Of a stretch of DNA of 64,000 bases, positions 47,767 to 59,300 are shown in pieces. The notes under the pieces were generated by a model. The model saw only the letters and a list, made by a program, of their open reading frames with translations, did no database searches and had not been told where the DNA came from. The position numbers and the translations under genes are program-made. Source of the stretch: Sarcocystis neurona. Lineage: Eukaryota; Apicomplexa; Conoidasida; Eucoccidiorida; Sarcocystidae. Location of the stretch: assembly GCA_000727475.1 (NCBI GenBank), contig KL647309.1, positions 78,617 through 142,616 of the forward strand, read 5' to 3'. Positions within the stretch are counted from its first letter, which is position 1; each line of letters begins with the position of its first letter.

Positions 47767-50131
47767 GGTGCGCACGTGCTCTTCCTCTGTATGCGGCTCG
47801 TGCGCCTGTTGCTGCTTGTCCGTCCGCTGCGGCTGCCGCTCCTGCTGCTGCCGGTGCTGCCTCGCGCAGCCTGGTACTTCAGGCGCAGTCGCCGCTGCTC
47901 CCGCTGCTGCTAGTACCGCGCGTCCTGCTACCCTGTGCCTGTGCTGCTCCTGTCCATTCCTTGACAGCTGCGGAATTCTTGTGTGGGGGATTTGTTGGTC
48001 TTCGCTTGCTGATTCAGCAGAGCACCCTGCGGCTCCCCGGCGTGCAGTAACGCAGCCGCAGCGAGCTGCGGTTGGGGCAAACAGGCCCGTCTTCGTTTCA
48101 CTTTCTGTGAAGCATCGCTGACTTCCAAACTTTCTCTTCCACTTTACACGATGCGACTTTCGCAGGTTGAAAAAGGTGTAGATGCGTGTGTATAGAGGAA
48201 CAGAGAAGAGAAAGAGGAAGCGTGTGACGCAGAGCTTTAAACGCCAGCTGGTGTCTCACGCGCAGATTCTGCGTCGTTGTAGATAAGGATGACGACGGTT
48301 CAGAATTCTGCGGACGCGTTGACTCTCTCGCTGCCTCTCTTCCTCGACTGGATAGGTACACGCAAGATCAACAGGGATGTGAGTAGTGTAAGGAGTTGGT
48401 GATTACCTCGCTAGTGCGCGTTGTCGGCGAGTCTGCAAGTCAGCAGCGCAGTGCACACACGCTCCTGTCCTCAGTCGCACGGAGAAGGAAGCGTCACCCT
48501 CTGCCTTCTGGCCTCACACTGCGACCCTCGTCGGACAGCCACCGGTCCACGCACACGCGTAGAAAGAAGACTTTTCAACTTTTCCTTTGGTGCCGGCACG
48601 TGCCTGCCAGGGACGCTGCGATGAGTAGAGCACACACCGCGTGCGCTGGGGCGAGGAACTAATGTGTTCCCCCCTGCCTCAGCTGGGGGCAACCTGCGGA
48701 GCCAGTCCTTGTGAGTGCGTGCTGTTGTCGTGGACCTCTCGGCGGCTGCTTTGGCGCGTCGCTACGCGCTGTCGCGGTAGGGAAGGGGAGGCGGCGTTTT
48801 GTAGACGCGATGAAGAAAGTGCGGGTGGTTCTCAACCTCGTCCTGCGATCTTCCGAGAGCTCTATTTACCTACGTAGGAGGTACCGGACGACGTCATCGC
48901 ATTCTGTAGTACCGGCCTCCTTTGTGTACTTTTTTTAACGACGTGTACGTAGTGACTGGCTGGGTATATGTGTATCCATCTGTGCCCGTTAACGTGTGTA
49001 TCCTGTTGTGTGTGTGTAGACGTCTTGTGTCCACGGGCGAAGGTCTCACAACGTTCTTCCGTCCCGTTGGTTCTGCGTGCGCTGTACCCCTCCACACCGG
49101 GACGTATACATATGTATGTGGAGGGAGAAACAGGTGGAGAAGGGTCGATGCGCTCTCGCATTCATACTACGAGCATAACCCTATACATACGTATGTGTAT
49201 AGACAAGTCTATTATTTGGACATGTACGTTCGTACATGTGTGTCTGCCCGTAAGATTGGACGTTTCCGTATAGATAAAGCAACGTACGCGTGCCTTTGTG
49301 TCTTTGTGTGCGAACTTCTGTGGGTCTTGGGCAGACAAATGAGAACGTGGTGCCGAGCTCCGAGGGATACCGCTGCACGCTGGAGTGGAAGTGGCTGGGC
49401 AGAGATGGCCGCGCGCGCTCGGTGAGAACTGCCGAAGACATTTGAAAAAGCAGCGACCTCTTCGTCGCTGCACCTGCAACGCGTGCATCGGTGTGTTACG
49501 TGTAGACGCGCAGCGGCATCGGCGAGACAGAACGCAGGTAGCGGACGCTGCGCTGGGCGAAGGCGTTGTGGCAGCAGAGAGGTGAACCGAGAGGTTGCGC
49601 ACCTGTGCTGCGGAGTTGCTGCAGCCCCCCTGCGGGCCGCCGCGCGTGCAGCGCGGCTGCTGACGACCTCTTCCCGTCCGGCTGAGCATTCCACCGCCGC
49701 GCGCCTTGTATTTTTGCGTTCGACAGTCTTACACCTTGAGGGCACAGGGAAGCGTCGGATCCCGCGCGGCCGTCGCAGCCGCATTCATTGCCGTCGAAGC
49801 CGGTATTGATGATAGAAATGGTGTGGAGCACCAGCAGCAGCAGAATTGCACACAGTCCGGTGTATGTGTGTGTGCGTGGATTGTTGGGTTAGAGATCGTT
49901 TTCTGCGGCGCGGCAGCTGCACTGTTGACGCAGTGCCTTCGTGTGTGCGGTGCAAGCAGCCGGACGGCAGCGTCGTCAAGCGTGCTGCTGTACAGCAACA
50001 GCAGCGGCAGCAGCAAGAGCCGCTACGGCAGCAGCAAGAGCCGCTACGGCAGCATTTTGAGACCGAAAAGCCCTCGCGTCGTGTCTGGTGACTAGCTGTC
50101 CTCCCTTTGTGTGGCGTCCCTGTTGGCGCAG
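47767..50131. other. no exon firmly supported
   Basis: Some stretches have open frames with plausible splice sites, such as 47871-48031 and 48704-48850, but several frames are equally open and none has a domain. The 21-bp pair GGCAGCAGCAAGAGCCGCTA-C at about 50010-50055 is a small tandem repeat. TG/CA- and TA-rich sequence appears near 49000-49240, typical of introns here. Confidence 0.4.
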
Positions 50132-53100
50132 TTCTCGCATGTAGGCATCGGAGCGTCGAAGCAGCAGGCACGCGCACAGGCAGCACTGCACCTCATGTCC
50201 CTCGCGGGCTTCTTGGAGCCCGTCCAGGCCGTCGACCGTCATGAGGCGAGGGCCATCGTCCACATGGTGGCTGACAGACAAGTAAGAAGGCCACTCGGCC
50301 GTCACTGCGCAAGGCGTACTCACACACATACTACGAGGAGGCAGAGAGACAGACAGACAGACACCCCGGTCGACGTTTTCTTGTCGAGACCGGCTTAGAA
50401 GCGCCACGCAGCACCGAGAGCGGACCTTCTGTTTCCTCGCTTGTGGTCTCCTGCTCTCGGTAGAGAGAAAGAGAGTCGCATAGGATGGGCGCTGCGGTCT
50501 GCCTCTCTGTCCCCTTCTTGTGCCCCGCGGCCCTTCCTTTGCGTGGGGGTAGTGTGTAGTCAGCACAGAGGAGACTACTCAGCTGGTCTCTGTGCGTCTG
50601 TCACCACAGATATCCACGTCTGTGTGTGTGTCGAGACTGGCGCGCAGTCCCTTGCTGTCTCTCGTCTCTTGCTTCCGCATGGTGAAGCAATGACTTCGCT
50701 TTCTGTCGGCGTCCCGGTTTAAGAAGGTGCGAAGCAAGTAGCCCTGCGGGATGACGCGCGAGAGAAGCGAGCGGATGTTGCCGACGCCGAGATGTGTACA
50801 CAGCTGACAACGAGTTGCGCATAGGTGTGTATGTATATGTTTCTCGCGTGGAGCAGCAACTCGTGCCGCACGCGCGCGTTCGCGCTCTGCCCTCACACGT
50901 CCATAGGCGACGCCGACGTCTACTCTCTTGTTTTGTTGCCGCTTCTGCCTCTTCTGAGCGGCAATCGTGCGCTCGGTCTGGGCGCATGGAAGAAGAAGCG
51001 CGTCGCTGATGCAGCGCGGAAGAAAGCGACCTTTTCTCTGCTCCGCTGCTGCAGGACCCGAAAGCCTACGTAACGCGCGCCTGCGCGCTGCTCGAACGCA
51101 GTAACAGCGCGACGTGGAGACTCTTCCTGCCGCCCGTCTGGCGCGCAGCCCTGGCAGAGAACGAGCGATCCCTGGTCGACGCGCTTCTCGACACGCTTCG
51201 CAAGGTCACCGCGCCTCCCGCTGTTGCCGGTAAAGAAGTCTGCACACGACAGCAGCGCACTTCGAAGCAGCAGCGGTTCTGCAGGGCGTCGCTTGCTGCG
51301 ACCTGACGTTGCCGCGCATGCAGTGCACGCACATGTCGATTCGTCTGCACAGACCGACCCACGGGGTGAAGGGGAGGGGGGAGGGGGCTACGTGTGTGTG
51401 TGTTTGTGTGTAGCTATCCTATATATCTGCATGCGAAGGTAAGGAATTTGGGACTGCTACTGCTGCTGTGCGTGCTTGGATGCGTGCGTGTTTGGCCTGG
51501 GGTGTCTGTATACCCTGTGGGAGTGTGCGGATGTGAGTGTACGTGTGTGTGTGTCCACGTATGTGGAAGCTCCACACACGCGTCGCGGACGCAGACGAAT
51601 GTAATGTGCTGACGGACGTCTGCGTGTATTTTCTGCGTGCATCCGTTTAGCGACGTGGAAGGGGGGACACTTCTACGAGTGATATCTGTACCGCAGATCG
51701 TGCGGTGACTGCTGCATGCAGTCACTCCCTGCGCGTGACGTCCCCTGCTGTCTCGACGTCCCGTGCACCGGAGAAGAGGCCGAGTCGTACGTAGGGTCCG
51801 CGGTGACGCGCGCGCATGCGTAGTATCTGCTGCATGTATGGAAAAGTGACGTCCGCGGCTACGTGAATCTACACCAGGTTGTCCACCACTGCCCAAGGCA
51901 GTGCGACCTTCGTAGACGCCTAGAACTAGCAGAGTGAGACGGGTCTAAACGTACATCTCTGTTGTGTTGGTGTTGCCTCCTGAGAGCCTTGCGTCTTCTC
52001 TACGCGTGTATCGGACGGGTGCTGGCTCGCGCTATTTTTTGTTTGGTTTGTATCAGGGATGACGCGTATGGCTCACGCATGCGCTGCTTCTCGTCGGCTG
52101 CATGCCGGCAGCGCGAGCCTTGCTGCGCCGTCTCCGCAGGTCTCGCGTGTGAGGTCGTCTGGCGTGTGTGCCGTGCTGCTTGGGTGTCGCTTGCATGCGC
52201 TTGGATTGTCATCCGTGTTGCATGTTTTTGCGCCTCGTGTGGGCCCGCTTCATGTGTTGCATGCGCTTCATCTGCTGCGTGCACCTTTTCCTGCGTGGCA
52301 GAACGTCTGTGGTGGTGTGCGGGGCGTCCCGTCTCCTGCGTGTGCCTGGACGGCACGCATGTCGCAGGGTTTCAGCCAAGGGGCTCCGCAAGCAAGCACC
52401 TGTACATGTATATATTTTTCGTGTATACGTTTATGGAGGTGCAGCTGTATATACGTATGTATAGATATATATATGAGAATGTTCGTTGCAAGAGCAGCGC
52501 AGAGCAAGGAGACCTGGTCCGGGGGGACACGCGTGTGCATTGCCACAGAGGCTGCCGCGGGAAGATGCAGCGCGAGAAGAAGTAGCAGCAGCTTGGAGGC
52601 GCGTAAATAAGCAGAGGCTCGGCAGTTGCACGGGGTGGGTGTTTGAGCAGCAGGTAGCAGGAGCAGCAGGGTGTGTGTATGCGTATTGCGGGGATTACAG
52701 AAGCAGCGGGGGGGGGGTTCCGTGCGGCTGCAACAGCAGGAATAGCAGCAGCGGGGAAAGAAGCCAGCGACTGTCTGCTGTGAGAGCAGCGGCAGGAGCA
52801 GCCGTGCAGCGGGCAGCTCTGGCGACATACCGGCTGGTGAAAGAGCGGCAGAAGCTCTGCGCCGGTGTGGCAGCAGCCTGGGGAGAGGCGGAATAAAGGC
52901 AGCAGGAGAGCCGAGGCAGCAGGAGAGCCGAGCACTAGAGCCACCACCGTCACCGCCGCGGCAGGCGTCGCAGGGGCCGCAGCAACAGCAGGAGAGAGAG
53001 CGCGTGAGAGAAAGTCTTGTGTAGAGAGCATGCTGCAGGTGCAGCAGATGGGAAGAGAGTGACGTTCCTTCTCTCCTGGGGACGGGCCGTGGAAAAGACG

Positions 53101-55641
53101 TGCACACGTTTGTTGCACGTAGCTGAACAATACGCGTGCCGTTGGGTGGCGGTTTGTCGAGGTGCAGACTCGTGCGCCGAGCAGTGCGTTGAGAAGACTG
53201 ATAACGACAGAGCAGCAGAGAGCACAGCGATGTTTAGACTCCGAGAAATGTTGGTCTTTGTACATCCGTCACCCACGTGACCGCGCCGTGCGCGTCCTCT
53301 TAAATTTCTTCTTTTCTTCCCTTTTCCTGCTGCCGGTGTTGCCGGTGTGCGCAGAGCTCACTGTCTTGGTGCTCGCGTGACAGGGACGCACGTCGTCACT
53401 CCACAACTCTTGAGTGCGGACTACGTAGTTGTAGATCTTGCATGCATGCATAGGTGCAAGAACATCCACTTGGGTCTTTTTATGTCCATTACACCGGTAG
53501 TTGGAGTACGCAGAGATGTGCTGCTGCGCGCTTGTGCGTCGTCGTATAGTGTCGAGGAGTCACGGATTCTGTGAAGTGAGGCTGGGATTGTCGGCAGAAG
53601 TTTTGTGCCGGGACTCCTGTTGTGTGCAGCAGCTGAGGAGGCTGGTCTGTTGCATCTCTTTCTGTTTTTCGCTGCTGATCCTGCTCCTGCTACGACGTGA
53701 GAGGGACGCTGTTGCTGCGTGCTTCTCTGTATTCTGTACTCTTTTCCTTCTTCGTGCTGCTGCTGCAGAGGAGGGAGAGAAGCAAGCGGGAGAAGGAAGT
53801 GCAACTCCACGGACGCCGCAAGAAATTCCCCCGGACGTCTGGGAGCAGCTGCTGGACGAGTGCACCGTCCTCACCAACTGCGACTTCGGACAGGTCAGCG
53901 GCTCCTCTCTGCACAGCCCCTCTTCTACACTTATACGTGGGTCATACGCACACACAGAGGCAGCGTCTCCACATCCTCGGGGATATATATATATATATAT
54001 GTGAAGTGGGCGCATGTGTGGCCACGTGTTTATGAGGCTCCTGACGACTTTCCTTCCCTGCGCACAGGTCGACGGATAGAGAGCCCGTACACAGTGGTGC
54101 CGCAAGTGCGCCGTCGTACGGATGTGTATTTATACATATAGGTCCGTGTATGTGATACGACTGCGGACAGGCGGCCTACGATAGATGTGAACAGAAGATA
54201 GAATCGACTTGATATACTTATGTAGGGAGATTACCTCCTCCCAGCGGTGAGCGTGCGTGGGTATGTCCGTCTGTGGGGCCCACTATCCATATATATATCA
54301 ATAGGTAGAAGTGAGTCTATCTATGTGTGTAGGGAGATAACGTCCTCCCCGCGGTAGGTGTGGGTGCGCCTGTGTGGCCTGCTCGCGCCGCGTTTGTGTA
54401 TCACTTCATTGTTTGTCGGCAGCGGGAGCTTCTCGCTTTTTTATCGACGCTGAGTACTTGTGCGATGAACATCCTCTCGGCCTCGTGAAGTCAGAGCTCT
54501 TTCTTCTCGCCGAGCGGTTTTTTGTTCTCCTGGCCGGTATGCTTCTTCACGCGTTCTCTTCTGTAAAGACCTTCAGCTACCGTCCTCTCGGAAGGGATGT
54601 CTGAAGCACACACCCGTGCGCGTGCCACCCCACTTTTCCTCCGTCCCCTCACGATGTGGGCTCCCCGTGTCGCTTCGTGTGCACGAGGATTTTCGCTTGT
54701 ACGCCCGCCTTGCGACAAAAACCGGCCGCCGTGGGCAGATCGAGCAAGTGCGGCTGGCGTGCATTTGACTCGTAGTGTTGCGCCTGCTGCTGCCGCGTTA
54801 GTTTCTCGTAAAGACGTCCGTGTGGCCCCGCGACGACGGCGACCGCTGCTAGGAAAGTGAAGAGTATCTACGGATGCAAACACACACGCACGCACACACA
54901 GAGCAGCTCTCGCTGGTTGAATAGGGGGGGAGTAGCTTTCAACACGTGTTTGTGTGGACCGGTGCCCACACCTAGAGTTGTTCGCTTTATCACAGAGGTG
55001 CCTTATTAACTCTGGACGCGTATGTACGTAGGTGTAAATAAACGCGACTTTCCTCGTCTTTCTCTTTGTGCGTATGGATACCCGCAGAAACTTATGTACC
55101 CCTTTCTACACGTGCGCGTCAGCATATACACGTAAGTATACGTGTATATGTGTGTGTGTGTGTTTACATACAAAGAGAGGACGTGGTTCATATGGATACA
55201 TGTGCGCGCATGCGTTGAAACGTATGTAGAGGTGTGAAGTTTCTACTCTTGTGGTATATATTGATATACGTAAGTTGCTCCGTTCCTCTGTGCTCGTGCA
55301 TGCGTGCAGCTTTTGTAAGGAAACCGAGTTCCTCCCTGGCACTGCCTATACATCTGGTGCCTTACATATGTATATCCACGCGTATCTCTCTATCTATCTA
55401 TCTCTCTCTATATATATGCGTGTATATATATGTACACACACTGTCTTAAGCTGTCCATAGAAAGCTGTGTAGGCACACCTGGAAAAAGAAAGCGAGAAAG
55501 AGGAAGAAAGAGACACAATTTTGAGAAGTGACACTGGGTGGGGTTGCTGCTGCAGGCAGTGCTGCATGAACTGGGAGAACTGCACCTGGACCAGGACTAT
55601 TTCCCCTCTCCTCTTGCGCGTCGGTATTTTCAAAACTTCCG
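50132..55641 (+). CDS. exons with a DRBM-like end and a helical region
   Basis: Four exons with matching phases: 50132-50281, 51055-51229, 53769-53893 and 55556-55641. Donors are GTAAGA, GTAAAG, GTCAGC and GTAAGG; acceptors end GCGCAG or TGCAG. The first reads FSHVGIGASKQQARAQAALH then LMSLAGFLEP, the G-x-G-x-S-K ... A-x-x-A-A-x-x-L-M end of a DRBM-like domain. The second contains ALLERSNSATWRLFLPPVW and LVDALLDTLRK, the third PPDVWEQLLDEC, and the fourth AVLHELGELHLDQDYFPSP. The later exons look helical but match no family I recognise. The 51229/53769 junction completes a Glu codon. Upstream and downstream exons are missing, so gene limits are unknown. It may continue the DRBM gene or lead into the helicase exons at 57.8 kb. 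Confidence 0.5.
52898..52934. repeat. 17-bp tandem pair GCAGCAGGAGAGCCGAG
   Basis: Two adjacent near-identical 17-bp units within a longer CAG-rich stretch (about 52630-53010). It lies in a presumed intron. Two long - strand open frames (279 and 297 codons, 52268-53265) cover it but are Ser/Cys/Ala-rich shadows of the CAG-type sequence. Confidence 0.7.
53981..54001. repeat. (AT)n microsatellite
   Basis: About ten AT dinucleotides in a row, directly downstream of the exon that ends at 53893 and within its intron. Confidence 0.95.
54221..54360. repeat. 107-bp-period imperfect repeat
   Basis: TGTAGGGAGATTACCTCCTC at 54221 and TGTAGGGAGATAACGTCCTC at 54328 begin two similar segments, each followed by a CGCGGT/CAGCGGT-type sequence and a TG-rich tail. 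It lies in a presumed intron. Confidence 0.75.
55385..55440. repeat. mixed CT/TA microsatellite
   Basis: CTCTCTATCTATCTATCTCTC followed by TATATATA and TGTATATATATG. It lies about 115 bp before the exon that starts at 55556. Confidence 0.9.
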
Positions 55642-56127
55642 GTAAGGCCCTCCACAGACGAGCTAAAAAGGTCGACGAATATTTACTACGAATTTATCTG
55701 CGCTGCACGTGCGTGCGCAGACGGGGCCTCCCTTAGTGCAGCGCATGTCGAAAGGTCGCATTGTCCACTCGTATGCACGTACACCCACCCCCATATACAC
55801 ACAAATCGATATATATGTATGGATGTACGTACAAGTAATCAGTATACATTTATGTGTGCGTAAACCAGAGTCTATACATGTGGATGTGTCTATTCGTATA
55901 TACGTAAATAAGTTCATATGTGGATACACACACACACACACACACGTATACATACTAGTCACTCTCCCTCCCTCTATCTGTACATATGTACGTACAGCTA
56001 AATACACACGTACATAAGTTCACCGCCGCATGTGCGTATGCGTTTGGCCGGAGAGTAAGGCGGGGGAGGAGGGATCTTTTTGGGAAAGGGAAGCACCAGC
56101 AGAGGAGGCGTGGAAAAAATATTAGTT

Positions 56128-56433
56128 GTCGTGTATGCAGCAGTTGCTGCCGGAAGAGTGCTGCTCAGGAGGGGGCACAGCAGCGCAGAACTGCAGCTGC
56201 TGCCCTGGTAGGTGGCCCCGCGAGCCTGGCCATACGTGCACATGCATGGCGTGCGTGGGTTCACGCGCAGCAGCGCACATGTTGCGCGAAGCAGATAGAA
56301 GACAACGAAGAAGTGCAGAACCGCTCGATGCGGCATCGGCGTGTGCAGCACTGCTCAAGACTTTCCCGCGCCAGTCTGGGCCCACCAAGGAGATCGCCTG
56401 CTCTCAATATATATAAATATACTGGATAGCTCG
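56128..56433 (+). other. candidate exons, frame unresolved
   Basis: Phase-compatible continuations of the exon ending 55641 exist: one starts after GTATGCAG at about 56130 and ends at CCCTG/GTAGGT near 56209. Another possible exon near 56265-56433 reads MLREADRRQRRSAEPLDAAS and ends at a TAA. Competing acceptors and frames prevent a firm call; this could be the 3' end of the gene. Confidence 0.3.
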
Positions 56434-57788
56434 GTATATGCAGCAGATCTTCTTGTCTCCTTCTCTCTCTGTGTGTGGGACGGCTCTGCATACATATGTG
56501 TACGTACTGGGCATATGTGTAGGGGTCTCCGTGTCTGTACTGGGGAGCTTTCTGTGCACGTCTAGCGATGTTCTATATATGCGGGAGGAGGTTGTTCCGT
56601 CCTTCTGTGTGTTGAAGAGAGCTACGTGTATGTCTGTCTATCCATCAGGTTTGTGTCTCTCTCCCTGTCACTACCTTTCGAGGAGATCTGTCCGGATAGA
56701 TAGCCTGCAAAGCTGTGCATACACGTGTAACACCCAGGCTGTATGTAGGTGCTCTCTTTTCCTCTCTATGCACTGGAGAGAGCTGTACGTGTGTGCGTGC
56801 GTGTGTGTTCATTCTTGTGTAGGAGAACTCTATATTTTGATGACGCGGTGTGTACTTTTCTGCTCGATATCGCTGTGGGACATGCCGTTTTCTCTTAGTT
56901 CTGCGGAACTAAAGAGATCTGCTGACTTTACGGTAGTTTGTTACACGAAGTTTTCTCTCGTTCCCTTCCTCTTTTTGCGTGTGGAAGTAGTGTCGCTCGC
57001 CGCGGGTCTACGTGCTGCATGCACTCCTGATCCGTGCTGGTGCCCGTGCCGTTTTCTCTCGATTCATAGTCACGCCCAGGTAAAGCTTGGCCATTTGTAC
57101 ACCCGGTTTTTTCTCTGAAGAAGGGTCGAGAACTGCGGAAGAAGGAGGCCACACATGGAGAAGAGACGGAGGATGCGTTGCGTTGAGTTGACGCAGTTAC
57201 TTCCCAGCTGCCCAAGCGCGCGCATGCCGAGCTGCTGCAGAGCTGCGTGGCCAATGTAGAGCAGAGCTCGCGTCCAGGCGCCGCTCGTAGATAAGAAGGG
57301 CCGCGCAGGAGTAGAATCTTCCGTTAGGTGTCTCTGCTGCTTGCGGACGATGGAGTTGTAGTTGTTGCGCGTCTGTTGCATGCACACTTGATGGATGCCT
57401 GTGTGTCGTCCGCGAGCCTCCTCGGTCTTTCCTGCTGCTGCCACTTCTCGTCTGCCCCTCCTTGGAGGTTTTTGAGAGACAAGCTCTCTGCGCTGCTGCT
57501 GCGTCTTCGTCTTTTCACGGTCATGCAGTTTGACCGTGCTGCTGCTGCTTCTTCGTCGTCTGCCTCGAGCGCCGGAGGCGGTTTGCGAGGACGGTCGTCT
57601 GGCCGTCTCGCGTGAAACGCAAGAGAACTCGCTGTTGCCGTTGCTGCCGCCGGGGGCTGTTTCCCCCTCGTGTCATTGCGCTGCGGCACAGGCAGAGGGG
57701 TGAAGCCAGGTCACTCGGAATGCATTTGCTGCTGCAGTTGCTCTTTTGTCACAAAGGAAGTGTGCTGCTGTCCCGTGCATGCGCGCAG
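56434..57788. other. possible intergenic/5' region of the helicase gene
   Basis: No exon is firmly supported. At 57190-57300 a + strand frame (SQLPKRAHAELLQSCVANVE) competes with two open - strand frames. At 57328-57615 a + strand frame opens with LLADDGVVVVARLLHAHLMD, and a charged - strand frame (57324-57689) is also open. The start codon of the helicase gene is expected here, since the family begins close to the segment in the 57789 exon. Confidence 0.35.
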
Positions 57789-59269
57789 CTTGATGCTGGC
57801 GCTGGAGTGGCAGGCGCAGCTGGCAGCAGGCATCACCGATCGCCGAGCGTACGGAGACTTATTCGAGGGAAGACACATGGTCCTGCAGTGCAAGAGCGCT
57901 GTCCTGCCGATCTTCTCGTTCAATACGGTCCTCAAAGGTACAAAGCTGTTGCGTGCGTGAGACTGCCTCTCTCAACCTCTGCGTCGGACCCCCCACCGGT
58001 GCAAGCAATTTATTCTGCTACAGCCTTCCCACGTGAAGGCGTTGCGTCTACAATTTTCATCGTGGGGGCGTTACATGTACAGCGTACCTACGTAGAGGCG
58101 TTACATGTGTAGTGGGGGGTGGCTGTGGGTGGAGCAGCAGCTCGACTTCTTCTCAAAACGTGCGAGACTTCGGTCTGTGCCCGTCCCGGTGTCGGGGTGG
58201 AGGGGGTCTCCGGATGGACAGTGGTTCTCGAACGTGTCTTTCTCTGCTTGTTGCGGCAACGTGTCAGCTTCCTGTCTTCTTCGCCGCAGCGAATGCTATA
58301 TATAGATATATATGTGTTTCTGTGTATATTCAGCCAAACGTACGCAAATGTAGTGTGTGTGGTGACGCGCGGCGGTCTGTCCCGAGGTCTGCATGAATGT
58401 CTCATACCAGAGCGGACGCAGACCGATGCGTGGAGATCGCAGCAGCCGTGGGGCGTCTGTGTCTCGCCATCTTCGGTTACTCCTTGTCTTTAAATTTATA
58501 CATATATATGTGCATATGTGTACAGTGGCGGAACACATATACATACATGTTGGAGGAGCACGTTGAGATCTCTCCGTATATACGTCTATAGAGCATACGT
58601 ATGTTATGGATAACGGGGGAGCACATATGTGTCTGTATCCATATGTATACGTGTATATGTATAGTGATGGAGCACGCATCCATCTCTCCATATACATGAA
58701 TTACATATATAGATCGTACGTATATTATATATGTAACGGTGGAGCACGTGTGTATGTATGATGATGGAACACGTGTGTGTCTCTCTATGTATGTGTGTTT
58801 TATACATATGTGTCTATATCGTATAAATGTACGCATAAGATTGGAAAACACTGGTGTGTGTATGGAGGTGCGAGGCCGTGACCATGGAGCAGCAGCCTAA
58901 CTGTGAGATCAAATGTACAAATCTCTGTGTCTGTGTCGGTTTGTCCCGATGTGCGTGCACGTGTATATGCGTGTCCGTGTGTTTTAAAAGAGAGAGAGAA
59001 ATATATACGCGTGTGCGCATAATACGTCTAGGCGCATGCACGTGTACGTGGATAGTGGGTGTCCATGTGTGTGTGTGTGTGTGTGTCTATATTAAGTGAG
59101 GAGACCGATATCTGCATGTGGGTCTGTGTGTGTCTGTACTAAGACTTATACGCAAGTTTGCAGAAGTGTGCATGACACTCTATTTAGTGGGTAAATGTAG
59201 ACACGTGTCTATGCAGCTGTTTATCTGTTTCTATACTTGGTTCTGCGTGCGCGTGTGTGTGCGGAGTGT

Positions 59270-59300
<31 letters not shown>

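Noticed and set aside
52268..53265. Overlapping 279- and 297-codon - strand frames
   Set aside because: Ser/Cys/Ala/Leu-rich without domain, over CAG-rich sequence; two long frames open on the same strand at once indicate lack of stops, not coding. Not fully excluded.
57070..57689. - strand gene at 57.1-57.7 kb
   Set aside because: The - strand frames are charged and protein-like with a possible donor, but + strand frames are equally open and no domain decides.
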